In this document: positions 7,147-14,926 of the stretch, one piece after another
Layout: every line of letters begins with the position of its first letter
Numbering within the stretch: the first letter of the stretch is position 1
Source of the DNA: Actinocrinis sp046724665
Lineage (GTDB): Bacteria; Actinomycetota; Actinomycetes; Streptomycetales; Catenulisporaceae
Assembly: GCA_046724665.1 (NCBI GenBank)
Contig: JBKOWZ010000110.1
Location: 1 to 16,079, forward strand
Reading direction: 5' to 3'
DNA: 16,079 nucleotides
Made by a program: the position numbers and the translations under genes
The notes under the pieces: model-generated
Databases searched by the model: none
Seen by the model: the letters and a program-made list of their open reading frames with translations, nothing else
What the model was told of the DNA's origin: nothing

Positions 7147-7174
7147 GATACGCCTGCGGCGTGTGAAGCGTTCA
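7147..7174 (-). promoter_or_regulatory. Predicted autoregulatory ECF (SigL-like) promoter of the sigma gene
   Basis: On the minus strand: TGAACG (7174-7169), 16-nt spacer, CGTATC (7152-7147), then 6 nt to the GTG start. The boxes fit the published SigL-type pattern TGAACC / CGTgtc, and the spacing equals that of the promoter before the lipoprotein gene. The expected transcription start falls at or next to the GTG, which explains the absence of a ribosome binding site. Confidence 0.7.
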
Positions 7175-7203
7175 GCTCCCGGCCGATCGGGACGCAACGC
7201 TCA

Positions 7204-7226
7204 TTTGGTTAGGCTAACTAACCTAA
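7204..7226 (-). promoter_or_regulatory. Iron-box-like DtxR/IdeR operator upstream of the sigma gene
   Basis: The minus strand reads GTTAGTTAGCCTAACCAAA over 7222-7204, matching the DtxR/IdeR consensus TTAGGTTAGCCTAACCTAA at 15 of 19 positions. On the plus strand the core is a dyad GGTTAG-N5-CTAACC (7207-7223), with outer TTAGG/CCTAA half-sites at 7209-7213 and 7222-7226. It is about 30 bp upstream of the ECF -35 box and over 180 bp after argG, so it most likely controls a second promoter for the sigma operon. Confidence 0.65.
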
Positions 7227-7335
7227 ATCCATCGCAGATCAGGGTGTTCACACGAGGCGAGGCCAGAATCACCTGTACGCGGCCGTCAAGATGTGATCAT
7301 CGGACCATAACCCTACGCACAGGCCAGAGCCACGC

Positions 7336-7376
7336 CTGGGCCACGACACCACTCACGCCGCAGCCGCAGCCCAGGA
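7336..7376 (-). terminator. Weak stem-loop after argG, possible operon terminator
   Basis: Inverted repeat CCTGGGC (7336-7342) and GCCCAGG (7370-7376) with a 27-nt loop, about 40 bp beyond the argG stop on the minus strand. Seven GC-rich base pairs, no U-run. It is the best candidate for the end of the siderophore/argG transcript, but the loop is long. Confidence 0.3.
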
Positions 7377-7389
7377 CCACTCGCCCTCA

Positions 7390-7405
7390 CATACGTGTAC
7401 GTATG
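7390..7405. promoter_or_regulatory. 16-bp palindrome near the argG end, possible TetR-type operator
   Basis: CATACGTGTACGTATG has 7-bp perfect arms (CATACGT/ACGTATG) around a 2-bp centre, 9 bp beyond the argG stop codon. Such short AT-containing palindromes are typical TetR-family operators. No promoter or regulator gene next to it is evident, so its target is unclear. Confidence 0.4.
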
Positions 7406-7414
7406 CTTAATCCC

Positions 7415-8833
7415 TCAGTCGGTACCCGATTCGATCGCCGCCTGATCGAGCACATCCGACTGCGTACCGGCCTCCTCGCCGACACTGTCCGCGATGGCGT
7501 CGGCGCCGCCGGGGGACAGTTCACCCATCAGCCCGCCCCACGCGGCCAGCCGACCCTGTGCCGCGTACTGCTCGAGCTTGCCTCGCGAATCGGCGATGTC
7601 CAGATTGCGCATGGTCAGCTGGCCGATCCGGTCCTCGGGCACGAAGGCCGCGTTCTCGCTGCGCTCCATCGACAGCTTCTCGGGGGCGTAGCTCAGGTGC
7701 GGGCCCTGGGTGTCCAGCACCGAATAGTCCTGGCCTCGACGCAGCCGCACGGTGACCGACCCGGTGACGGTGGAGCCGACCCAGCGTTGCAGGCTCTCGC
7801 GCAGCATCAGCGCCTGCGGGTCGAACCAGCGCCCCTCGTAGAGCAGCCGGCCGAGGCGACGGCCCTCGGTGTGGTACGTCGCCACGGTGTCCTCGTTGTG
7901 GATGGCGTTGAGCAGCCGCTCGTAGGTGATGTGCAGCAGCGCCATGCCCGGAGCCTCGTAGACGCCGCGGCTCTTGGCCTCGATGATCCGGTTCTCGATC
8001 TGGTCCGACATCCCCAGACCGTGCCGGCCGCCGACGGCGTTGGCCTCGTGCACCAGCGCGACCGGGGAGTCGAACGCCTCGCCGTTGATCCGCACCGGCC
8101 GTCCGTACTCGAACTCCACGGTCACGTCCTCGGCCGGAATGTCCACCGAGGCGTCCCAGAAGCGCACGCCCATGATCGGCGAGACGATCTCCATCGGGAC
8201 GTTCAGGTACTCCAGCCGCTTGGCCTCGTGGGTCGCGCCCCAGATGTTCGCGTCGGTGGAGTAAGCCTTCTCGGCGGAGTCGCGGTAGGGCAGGTTCCGC
8301 TCGATCAGCCAGACAGACATCTCGTGCCGACCGCCGAGTTGGGAGACGAACGCGGGGTCCAGCCAGGGCTTGTAGATCCGCAGCGCGGGGTTGGCCAGCA
8401 GGCCGTAGCGGTAGAACCGCTCGATGTCGTTGCCCTTGTACGTCGAGCCGTCGCCCCAGATCAGGACGTCGTCCTCACGCATCGCCCGTACCAGCAGCGT
8501 GCCCACGACTGCGCGGCCGAGCGGGGTGGTGTTGAAGTAGGTCTGCGCGCCGGAGCGGATGTGGAACGCGCCGCAGGCCAGCGCGGCGAGCCCTTCCTCA
8601 ACCAGCGCCTCGCGGCAATCGACCAGCCGGGCCTTGTCGGCGCCGTAGTCCAACGCGCGCGCGGGCACGTCGGACAGGTCCGGCTCGTCGTACTGGCCGA
8701 CATCGGCCGTATAGGCACAGGGGATCGCGCCGCCCTCGCGCATCCATGCGACGGCGACAGAAGTGTCCAAACCGCCCGAGAAGGCGATGCCGACACGCTC
8801 TCCGACTGGAAGTTTATTCAGTATCTTCGACAT
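7415..8833 (-). CDS. argG: Argininosuccinate synthase
   Basis: Joins citrulline and aspartate with ATP to give argininosuccinate, the penultimate step of arginine synthesis. The 472-residue protein has the N-type ATP pyrophosphatase loop AFSGGLDTS (17-25). It follows the long E. coli-type ArgG closely by memory, with TYFNTTPLGRAVVGT, WGDGSTYKGNDIERFYRYGLL and GGRHGLGMSDQIENRIIE all present, so it appears catalytically intact. It is about 25 residues longer than E. coli ArgG, with an acidic C-terminal tail. ATG 8833 has AGGA (8839-8842) just upstream and lies inside the 3' end of the desCD gene (20-bp overlap), so it belongs to the siderophore operon. Whether it is the only argG of the genome or an iron-regulated second copy cannot be told here. 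No other arg gene is in the window. Confidence 0.95.
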   Translation of the reverse strand: MSKILNKLPVGERVGIAFSGGLDTSVAVAWMREGGAIPCAYTADVGQYDEPDLSDVPARALDYGADKARLVDCREALVEEGLAALACGAFHIRSGAQTYFNTTPLGRAVVGTLLVRAMREDDVLIWGDGSTYKGNDIERFYRYGLLANPALRIYKPWLDPAFVSQLGGRHEMSVWLIERNLPYRDSAEKAYSTDANIWGATHEAKRLEYLNVPMEIVSPIMGVRFWDASVDIPAEDVTVEFEYGRPVRINGEAFDSPVALVHEANAVGGRHGLGMSDQIENRIIEAKSRGVYEAPGMALLHITYERLLNAIHNEDTVATYHTEGRRLGRLLYEGRWFDPQALMLRESLQRWVGSTVTGSVTVRLRRGQDYSVLDTQGPHLSYAPEKLSMERSENAAFVPEDRIGQLTMRNLDIADSRGKLEQYAAQGRLAAWGGLMGELSPGGADAIADSVGEEAGTQSDVLDQAAIESGTD

Positions 8834-11213
8834 GTATGCATCCTAGTGCCTCGCCGGTGCGGCGGTTGAGGAACGGGGCGATCGGGTTCGCGAGCGTCCC
8901 GGCGAGCTGGAGGGCGGCCAGCGGATCCTGGAGATCGACCATCTGGCGGTTGTCGCGCAGTTGGAGCCGGTTCAGGCAGGAGAGCGCGAAGCGGTCGGCG
9001 AACAGGTCGTAGCGCGCGAACCGGTCGGCGTGCCGCGGATTGGCGCGTTCGTAGGCGGTGACGCAGTCCGCGACGACGGACCAGAACTCCGGCTCGTCCA
9101 ACACTTCGTCCTCGACCAGGATCGCGGCCAGGAAGCGGAAGAAGCAGTCGAAGACGTCGGTGAAGACCGCCAGGGTACGCAGGTCGTCGGGGCCGTGAGC
9201 GCGGATGCGCTCGACCGGCGGCGGCAGCGGGGTTTCCGGGTCGAGGACGTTGATCTCCTCGGCGAGGTCCTTGAACAGGGCGCGGCGCACTCCGGTGTCG
9301 TCGAGCACGAGGATGACGTTCTCGCCGTGCGGCATGAACACCAGTCCGTACTCGTAGAAGCAGTGCAGGATCGGCGTCAGGTAGGCGTCGAGATAGCCGC
9401 GCAGCCAATCCCGTGGCGAGCGCCCGGAGTCGGTGATCAGTGCGCTGACCAGGGAGCCGCCGTCCCGATCGACGTGCAGGAGCGCGGCCATGGTGACCAG
9501 GCGCTCGCCGGGGCGCAGTCCCGGGACGGGGCTCTCCCGCCAGAGCACCGCGAGCATCTTGCGGTACGGCGAGCGCGGCGGTACGGCGGCCTCGAAGTGG
9601 GGATGGTGGTATCCGATGGCGGCGCGCTCGCGCAGGATGCCGAACCCGGCGGCTTGCAGTACCGGATCCGCGGCGACCAGGTCGGCGAGCCAGTCGTTGA
9701 TCGCCGGGGTGTTCTTCATGTACTCGGCGGACAGGCCGCGCATGAAACCCATGTTGAGCACTGACAACGCGGTCTTGACGTAGTGCCGGCGCGGCACGGT
9801 GACGTTGAAGAAGGTGCGCACGGACTGCTGGGGACGGTACTCGTCGTCCCCCGGGCCGAGGCGCACCAGGTCGCGGCGCGCGATCTCGTTGGCGTACGCG
9901 ACGGTGAGCTTGTCACGCCACTGCCAGGGGTGCACCGGGATCAGGAGGTAGTCGGCGAGGTCGAGTCCGAGCCCTGCCATGACGGCCGCGAACCGGTCGA
10001 GGGTGTCCGCGGACAGTTCGGAGGCGATCAGTTCGTCGTAGCTGAGATCCGCGGCGCAGGTGAAGGTGGCGCGTTCACGGCGTGCGGCCAGCCAGGTGAG
10101 GCGGACGGGCCGCGCGGCCTCGGGGGTGTGTACGAGGCGGTCGGCGGCGTCGAAGCCGAGACGGCCGCTGTTGGCGATGAAGCACGGATGCCCCTCGGTC
10201 ATCGCGGACTCGACGGTCTGGAAGTCAGCGCGGGCCAACTCCGCGGCCGCGAGATGCGGCCGGGCGAGCCTGAAGGCGGCCGAGGACAGGGTGCCCGCGA
10301 TCTCCTCAAGGTAGACGGGCAGCACGTCGTCGGTCAGCGCGAGGCTGTGGCGCAGCTCGATGATGAGGTCGAGCGCGTCGAGCGGCAGAGCATCGTGCGC
10401 CGAGGCCGATGCGCGGCGGCGCACGATGCTCGCCGCGTCGATCTGCCAGTGGTCGAGCGTGAGCAGGCGCGCGGTGAAGAGGTACTCGACGTCGCCGTCG
10501 TCGCTCGTGACCAGGTAGCGGCCATCGGGCTGGAGGCTCGGGGCGATCAGCCGTTCGTGGGCGAACTCGGCCAGTGCTTTGCATACAAGCTGACGATTTG
10601 CCTGTTCCCAGTTCTCCGGAGTCAGATGCGCGACGAGGTCGGCCTCGGCGTCCTCGGTTGTGGCGGCGAGGAATTGAGCGCGTGTGCATGTGCTGAGATA
10701 GGCGGTCTTGTACGAGAGCTGAACGGTCGCGTCGATGCTGAAGCCGACCGCCGCGTTGAGCCGGTGCACGGCCATGTTGCCCACGTCCGGCTCGACCACG
10801 ACGCGGGCCGTCGCCTCGTCGTGGAAGAGCAGGCTCATAACGGTGGTGAGCACGGCGCGGGTGAAGCCGTGCACCGGGTCGTCGGTCGGCGCGACGAGGA
10901 AGTGCATGCCGACGTCGCCGGGACGGACCGGGTACAGCGCGGCGAGTTCGCTGTGCGCCGGGTCGTAGCGCTCGACGAGGAACTTCGGCTCGCCCTCGTG
11001 CAGGCCGAGGTAGGCGTCGTGGTGGTCGTGCGCGGCGATCCGGGCGTACTGGTCCTCGAGGTCGGCGAGCGTGGCGTCCCGCATGAGCCAGAACACTGAC
11101 TTCGGGTGGGTCAGCCAGCCGTGCAGCAGCGCGGCGTCGGCGGCCGGATCGACGGGCCGGATGTCGAAACGGCCCAGCGCCGGGTCGGTCCGCGTGTAGA
11201 TGACGTCGTTCAC
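8814..11213 (-). CDS. desCD: Fused N-hydroxydiamine acyltransferase and desferrioxamine synthetase (DesC-DesD)
   Basis: A single 799-residue ORF covering two steps of hydroxamate siderophore synthesis. Residues about 15-178 are a GNAT-fold acyltransferase of the DesC/IucB type (FDIRPVDP, GMHFLVAP, VEPDVGNMAVHRLNAAVGF) that should transfer acetyl or succinyl to N-hydroxycadaverine. Residues about 190-780 are an IucA/IucC NIS synthetase of DesD type (WEQANRQLVCKALAEFAHERL, MTEGHPCFIANSGRLGF at 338-354, IPVHPWQW at 425-432, FMPHGENVILVL at 626-637, RDNRQMVD at 753-760) that condenses the units with ATP. In Streptomyces these are separate genes, desC and desD. No ATG, GTG or TTG codon lies in frame between about residues 150 and 200, so DesD cannot start separately at its usual place. 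GTG 11213 overlaps the desB stop as GTGA; the end overlaps argG by 20 bp. Confidence 0.92.
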   Translation of the reverse strand: MNDVIYTRTDPALGRFDIRPVDPAADAALLHGWLTHPKSVFWLMRDATLADLEDQYARIAAHDHHDAYLGLHEGEPKFLVERYDPAHSELAALYPVRPGDVGMHFLVAPTDDPVHGFTRAVLTTVMSLLFHDEATARVVVEPDVGNMAVHRLNAAVGFSIDATVQLSYKTAYLSTCTRAQFLAATTEDAEADLVAHLTPENWEQANRQLVCKALAEFAHERLIAPSLQPDGRYLVTSDDGDVEYLFTARLLTLDHWQIDAASIVRRRASASAHDALPLDALDLIIELRHSLALTDDVLPVYLEEIAGTLSSAAFRLARPHLAAAELARADFQTVESAMTEGHPCFIANSGRLGFDAADRLVHTPEAARPVRLTWLAARRERATFTCAADLSYDELIASELSADTLDRFAAVMAGLGLDLADYLLIPVHPWQWRDKLTVAYANEIARRDLVRLGPGDDEYRPQQSVRTFFNVTVPRRHYVKTALSVLNMGFMRGLSAEYMKNTPAINDWLADLVAADPVLQAAGFGILRERAAIGYHHPHFEAAVPPRSPYRKMLAVLWRESPVPGLRPGERLVTMAALLHVDRDGGSLVSALITDSGRSPRDWLRGYLDAYLTPILHCFYEYGLVFMPHGENVILVLDDTGVRRALFKDLAEEINVLDPETPLPPPVERIRAHGPDDLRTLAVFTDVFDCFFRFLAAILVEDEVLDEPEFWSVVADCVTAYERANPRHADRFARYDLFADRFALSCLNRLQLRDNRQMVDLQDPLAALQLAGTLANPIAPFLNRRTGEALGCIHVEDTE

Positions 11214-12502
11214 GAGACACCGAACTCCTGGAAGGCGATGGAGCGCTCGATCGGGTAGTGCTCGCGGCCGAGCAGCGAGCGGATGATCCACGAGTTGCGG
11301 TAGGCGGCCATGCCCAGGTCCGGCGCGACGAAGCCGTGCGTGTGCAGTTCGGCGTTCTGCACGAAGATCTCGCCGCCCGCGGTGTCGATGCTGTAGTCGC
11401 GGCGCACGGCGAAGCGTCCGTGCTCGTCCCAGGCGATGCGGTCGCGGATCGGGCCGAGGAAGTCCGGGGGCTGATGGCGGTAGCCGGTGGCGAGGATCAG
11501 GCCCTCGGTGTCGAGGCCGAGGTCGCGCCCCTGCTCGGTCTGTCGCAGGCCGAGCGTGAAGGCGCCGCGCCCGCCGTCGTAGGAGGCTGAGACCAGCTCG
11601 GTGTTGGTCAGCAGCCGGACGCGGTTCTCCTTGTTCCGGCGCTTGACGTAGAGCAGGTCGAAGATGGCGTTGACGAGGTCGGTGTTGATGCCCTTGTACA
11701 GGCCCTTCTGCGAGCCGATGAGGCGGTCGCGCGTGTCGGCGGGCAGGGCGTGGAAGTAGTCGGTGTACTCCGGAGAGGTCATCTCCAGGGTGAGCTTGGT
11801 GTATTCGAGCGGGAAGAAGCGCGGCGACCGGGTGACCCAGCACAGCTCGTATCCGTGCTCGTCGATGGCCTGGAGCAGGTCGTAGAAGATCTCTGCGGCG
11901 CTCTGCCCGCTGCCGACGACGGTGACCGAGCGCTTGGCCGTCAACGTGGCGCGGTGCCCCAGATAAGCGGAGCTGTGCACCGCGTCGCCGCCAAGGCCGC
12001 GGCAGGGCGGCGGTATGTAGGGCGGCGTTCCGGTGCCGAGCACGAGCCTGCGCGCGCGGTGCGTCTCCCGCGCGCCGGTCGCGACGTCGGTGGCGTGGAC
12101 GAGGTAGAGCCGTTCCGCCTCGTCGTATTCGACGGCTGTCACATCGCGCCCGAAACGGATCGTGCCGAGCTTCGCGGCGGCCCAGCGGCAGTAGTCCACG
12201 TACTCGGTGCGCAGCGGATAGAAGCTCTCGCGGATGTAGAAGGAGTACAGGCCGCCGCACTCCTTGAGGTAGTTCAGGAACGAGTACGGCGACGCCGGGT
12301 CGGCCAGCGTGACCAGGTCGGCGAGGAACGGCGTTTGCAGGGTGCTGGTCTCCAGCAGCATCCCGGGGTGCCAGTCGAAGCCGGGCCGGCGTTCCAGGAA
12401 CAGTCCGTCGAGCCCTGCGATCGGGGCGGTGAGGCAGGCCAGGCCGAGGTTGAACGGCCCGAGGCCGACGGCGACGAAGCCGTGCACTTCGGGGTTTGTC
12501 AT
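11210..12502 (-). CDS. desB: Cadaverine/lysine N-hydroxylase, siderophore monooxygenase
   Basis: An FAD- and NADPH-dependent N-monooxygenase (IucD/SidA/PvdA family) that in des operons hydroxylates the terminal amine of cadaverine. The 430 residues contain the FAD motif GLGPFNLG (13-20), the LETSTLQTPFLADLVTL segment (50-66), the NADPH motif VVGSGQSAAE (195-204) and the late ILATGYRHQPP (336-346). ATG 12502 has GGAG at 12509-12512. The gene begins 14 nt after desA and ends in a GTGA overlap with desCD, so translation is coupled along the operon. Lysine hydroxylases for other siderophores look alike, but the DesA and DesD neighbours support cadaverine as substrate. Confidence 0.93.
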   Translation of the reverse strand: MTNPEVHGFVAVGLGPFNLGLACLTAPIAGLDGLFLERRPGFDWHPGMLLETSTLQTPFLADLVTLADPASPYSFLNYLKECGGLYSFYIRESFYPLRTEYVDYCRWAAAKLGTIRFGRDVTAVEYDEAERLYLVHATDVATGARETHRARRLVLGTGTPPYIPPPCRGLGGDAVHSSAYLGHRATLTAKRSVTVVGSGQSAAEIFYDLLQAIDEHGYELCWVTRSPRFFPLEYTKLTLEMTSPEYTDYFHALPADTRDRLIGSQKGLYKGINTDLVNAIFDLLYVKRRNKENRVRLLTNTELVSASYDGGRGAFTLGLRQTEQGRDLGLDTEGLILATGYRHQPPDFLGPIRDRIAWDEHGRFAVRRDYSIDTAGGEIFVQNAELHTHGFVAPDLGMAAYRNSWIIRSLLGREHYPIERSIAFQEFGVS

Positions 12503-12516
12503 GGTGGCTCCGGGAA

Positions 12517-14073
12517 TCAGCTCGCGCGCGCCGGGTTGGGTTCCGGGCCGTCCATGGCGGTTCGGGCGTGCCCGGCCAGCAGGTCGAGCACGGCGCGGAC
12601 GTCGTCGAGCGTGGTGCGCGGGTTGAGCAGGGTGAACTTCAGGTAGTGGCGTCCATCGACGACCGTCGCCGCGACCATGCCCTCGCCGGAGGCGGCGAGC
12701 GCCTCGCGCGCGTACAGGTTCGCAGCGTCGCAAAGCTCTGCCGGAACCCGCGCGGCGGCCGGCGCGACGCAGCGGAAGACGACGGTGCTCAGCTGCGGTC
12801 GCACGACCACCTCGAAGCGCGGGTCCGCGTCCAGCAGGCTCCAGGTCCGCGCCGCCAGATCGACGACCTGGTCGAACAGCTCGCCGATCGCGTCCGCGCC
12901 GATGATGCGCAGGGTGAGCCAGAGCTTGAGCGCGTCGAAGCGCCGGGTGGTCTGGAGGCTCTTGTCCACCTGGTTCGGGATGCGGCGTTCCGCCGCGCGG
13001 GCCGGGTTCAGGTAGTCGGCGTGATAGGTCGCGTGACGCAGCGTCCTGCGATCACGCACGACCAGCGCGCTACAGCTGACGGGCTGGAAGAACGACTTGT
13101 GGTAGTCCACCGCGACCGAGTCGGCCAGCTCGATCCCGGCCAGCAGGTGGCGGCGGCGCGTGGAGACCAGCAGGCCGCAGCCGTACGCGGCGTCCACGTG
13201 CAGCCACACCCCGGCCTGCGCGCACAGCCCCGCGATCGCGGGCAGCGGGTCGATGCTGCCGAAGTCGGTGGTGCCGGCAGTGGCGACGACCGCCATCGGG
13301 ATCAGGCCGTCGCGGCGCAGGCGCGCCAGCCCGCGGGCGAGGGCGACAGTGTGCATACGCCGGTCCTGGTCGCAGGGCACGAGCACGACCGCCTGTGCGC
13401 CGAGGCCGAGCAACCGCGCGGCTTTCTGCACGCTGAAATGCGAGCACTGCGAGGTGAGGATGCGCAGCCGCGGCAGGATTTCCGCCTCGCTCGCGAGGGT
13501 GGCGGCACGCTCGCGCTGCACCGCCTCGTCGCGCGCCAGCAGCAGGGCTTGGAGATTCGACTGGGTGCCGCCGCTGGTGAAGACGCCGTCCGCGCCGCCC
13601 GCGAAGCCGATGCGGCGCGCGGTCCACTCGATCAGCCGCTGCTCGATCAGCGTGCCGCCCGCGCTCTGGTCCCAGGTGTCCATCGAGGAGTTGACCGCGC
13701 TGAGCACGGTTTCGCCGAGCAGCGCGGGGACGGTTATCGGGCAGTTGAGATGCGCGAGGTAGCGCGGGTGGTGGAAGTAGACGGCGTCGCGCAGATAGAC
13801 CCGGTCGAGTTCGTCGAGCGCGGCGGCCGGGTCGTAGAGCGGACTGTCGAGGTCGATGGCCCGCACCAGCGGAGCGAGACGATCTGGGGCGATGCCGGTG
13901 AACGGCCCCTGAGCAGCGGCGATCCGAGCCGCGACGCGTTCGGCTCCCTCGGCGACCCAGCGCCGGTACTCGGCGGCCGTGCTGTCGTTGAGCAGAGCCT
14001 CGTCGAGCAGGTCGGAGCGCACGGACCGGCCTTCCTGGGCACCGTGAATGCCGCGATGAGTGAGAGTGCTCAT
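12517..14073 (-). CDS. desA: PLP-dependent lysine decarboxylase of siderophore biosynthesis
   Basis: A group II pyridoxal-phosphate decarboxylase that should convert L-lysine to cadaverine, the committed step to desferrioxamines. Seen in the protein: TSGGTQSNLQALLLAR (166-181), HFSVQKAARLLGLG (212-225), the PLP aspartate in WLHVDAAYGCG (D294) and the Schiff-base lysine in VDYHKSFFQPVSC (K326). The 518 residues exceed S. coelicolor DesA (about 480 as I recall), mostly in the N-terminal 20 and Pro/Arg-rich C-terminal end; an internal start cannot be excluded. ATG 14073 lies 4 nt after the stop of the preceding desF gene. Diaminobutyrate or aromatic decarboxylases share the fold; the siderophore neighbours decide for lysine. 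Confidence 0.92.
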   Translation of the reverse strand: MSTLTHRGIHGAQEGRSVRSDLLDEALLNDSTAAEYRRWVAEGAERVAARIAAAQGPFTGIAPDRLAPLVRAIDLDSPLYDPAAALDELDRVYLRDAVYFHHPRYLAHLNCPITVPALLGETVLSAVNSSMDTWDQSAGGTLIEQRLIEWTARRIGFAGGADGVFTSGGTQSNLQALLLARDEAVQRERAATLASEAEILPRLRILTSQCSHFSVQKAARLLGLGAQAVVLVPCDQDRRMHTVALARGLARLRRDGLIPMAVVATAGTTDFGSIDPLPAIAGLCAQAGVWLHVDAAYGCGLLVSTRRRHLLAGIELADSVAVDYHKSFFQPVSCSALVVRDRRTLRHATYHADYLNPARAAERRIPNQVDKSLQTTRRFDALKLWLTLRIIGADAIGELFDQVVDLAARTWSLLDADPRFEVVVRPQLSTVVFRCVAPAAARVPAELCDAANLYAREALAASGEGMVAATVVDGRHYLKFTLLNPRTTLDDVRAVLDLLAGHARTAMDGPEPNPARAS

Positions 14074-14077
14074 GTGC

Positions 14078-14926
14078 TCAGCGCGCCGCCGCGGCCAGGG
14101 CCTCGACCATCAGCTCCTCCTCGGAGGAGCCCTGGCGCCAGTAGCCGGTGAACGTGATCGCGCGCCGGTCGAGCCCGCGCTCGCCGGTCAGGTAGCGTCG
14201 CAGGGCCCGTACGGTGCCGGACTCGCCCGCGAGCCAGGCGTACGGCCGTCCGGCGGGCAGCTCGGCGGCGCGCAGCATGCCGAGCAGCAGCTCGGGGCCG
14301 CGGGCGGCGCGGCCGCGCACCAGCCAGGTGACTTCGGCCGCCGCGTCGGTGGGCAGGTGTTGCAGGTCCTCGGGGTGGGCGACCTCGATCCACACCCGCG
14401 CCGGCATGCCCTGCGGCAGCGCGCACAGGATGCCCGCGGCGGCCGGCAGCGACGTCTCGTCCGCCGTGATCAGGATCCAGTCAGCGTCCTGAGGCGGCCG
14501 GAAGTCGATCCCGCGGTTGTCGGCGTCGCAGGGGCCAAGCGCGGTGAGCCGGTCGCCCGGACGTGCCCGCGCGGCCCAGCGGGAGGCCGGGCCGATGTCG
14601 CCGTGCAGGGCGAAATCGACGTCGATCTCGCGCGCCTCGTCGCGCTGCTCGCGGACGGTGTACGTGCGCATATGAGCCCGCACCGCCGGATCCAGCTCCT
14701 GCCAGCGGGCGAACCAGCCGTCCCCGGCGTCGGCCGGCACGATCGCAGCGTCCTGATGCGAATGCGGGAAGAACAGCTTGAAGCGCTGGTCACGGCCGCC
14801 GGAGGCGAAGCCGTCAAGCCGCTCGCCGGTGAAGGTGATCCGCCGCACCGTCGGGCCGAGCCGACGTGCGCGCACGACCCGCAGATCGAAGAAGAGCCAG
14901 GGTGCGTCCCCGCCGCCGCGGCCCAT
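14078..14926 (-). CDS. desF: Siderophore-interacting FAD ferric reductase
   Basis: A 282-residue protein of the SIP/ViuB family, which reduces ferric siderophore in the cytoplasm and so frees the iron. The N-terminal FAD barrel has RITFTGERLDGF (29-40), RTYTVRE (87-93) and DVDFALHGDIGPASRWA (102-118). The C-terminal NAD(P)H-like domain has ILITADETSLPAAAGIL (151-167) and YAWLAGESG, ending with the family's ITFTGYWRQG. ATG 14926 shares one base with the desE stop (TGATG), a tight coupling. It is second in the operon, matching desF of Streptomyces. Whether electrons come from NADPH directly or from ferredoxin cannot be read from the sequence. Confidence 0.92.
   Translation of the reverse strand: MGRGGGDAPWLFFDLRVVRARRLGPTVRRITFTGERLDGFASGGRDQRFKLFFPHSHQDAAIVPADAGDGWFARWQELDPAVRAHMRTYTVREQRDEAREIDVDFALHGDIGPASRWAARARPGDRLTALGPCDADNRGIDFRPPQDADWILITADETSLPAAAGILCALPQGMPARVWIEVAHPEDLQHLPTDAAAEVTWLVRGRAARGPELLLGMLRAAELPAGRPYAWLAGESGTVRALRRYLTGERGLDRRAITFTGYWRQGSSEEELMVEALAAAAR

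Noticed and set aside
7207..7223. The iron-box-like dyad as part of an argG terminator.
   Set aside because: The 6-bp arms with a 5-nt loop are AT-rich and would be a weak hairpin, and the sequence matches a DtxR-type operator much better.
7163..8869. Plus-strand open frame of 568 codons.
   Set aside because: It is the antisense shadow of argG, which is a fully recognisable protein on the other strand. Long antisense frames are normal in this base composition.
8814..12260. Reading desCD as a 1148-residue protein starting at 12260.
   Set aside because: The first 349 residues are an Arg/Pro-rich out-of-frame reading of desB. The real start is GTG 11213, in a GTGA overlap with the desB stop.
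12496..14151. Plus-strand open frame of 551 codons.
   Set aside because: Antisense shadow of desA, whose PLP motifs are clear on the minus strand.
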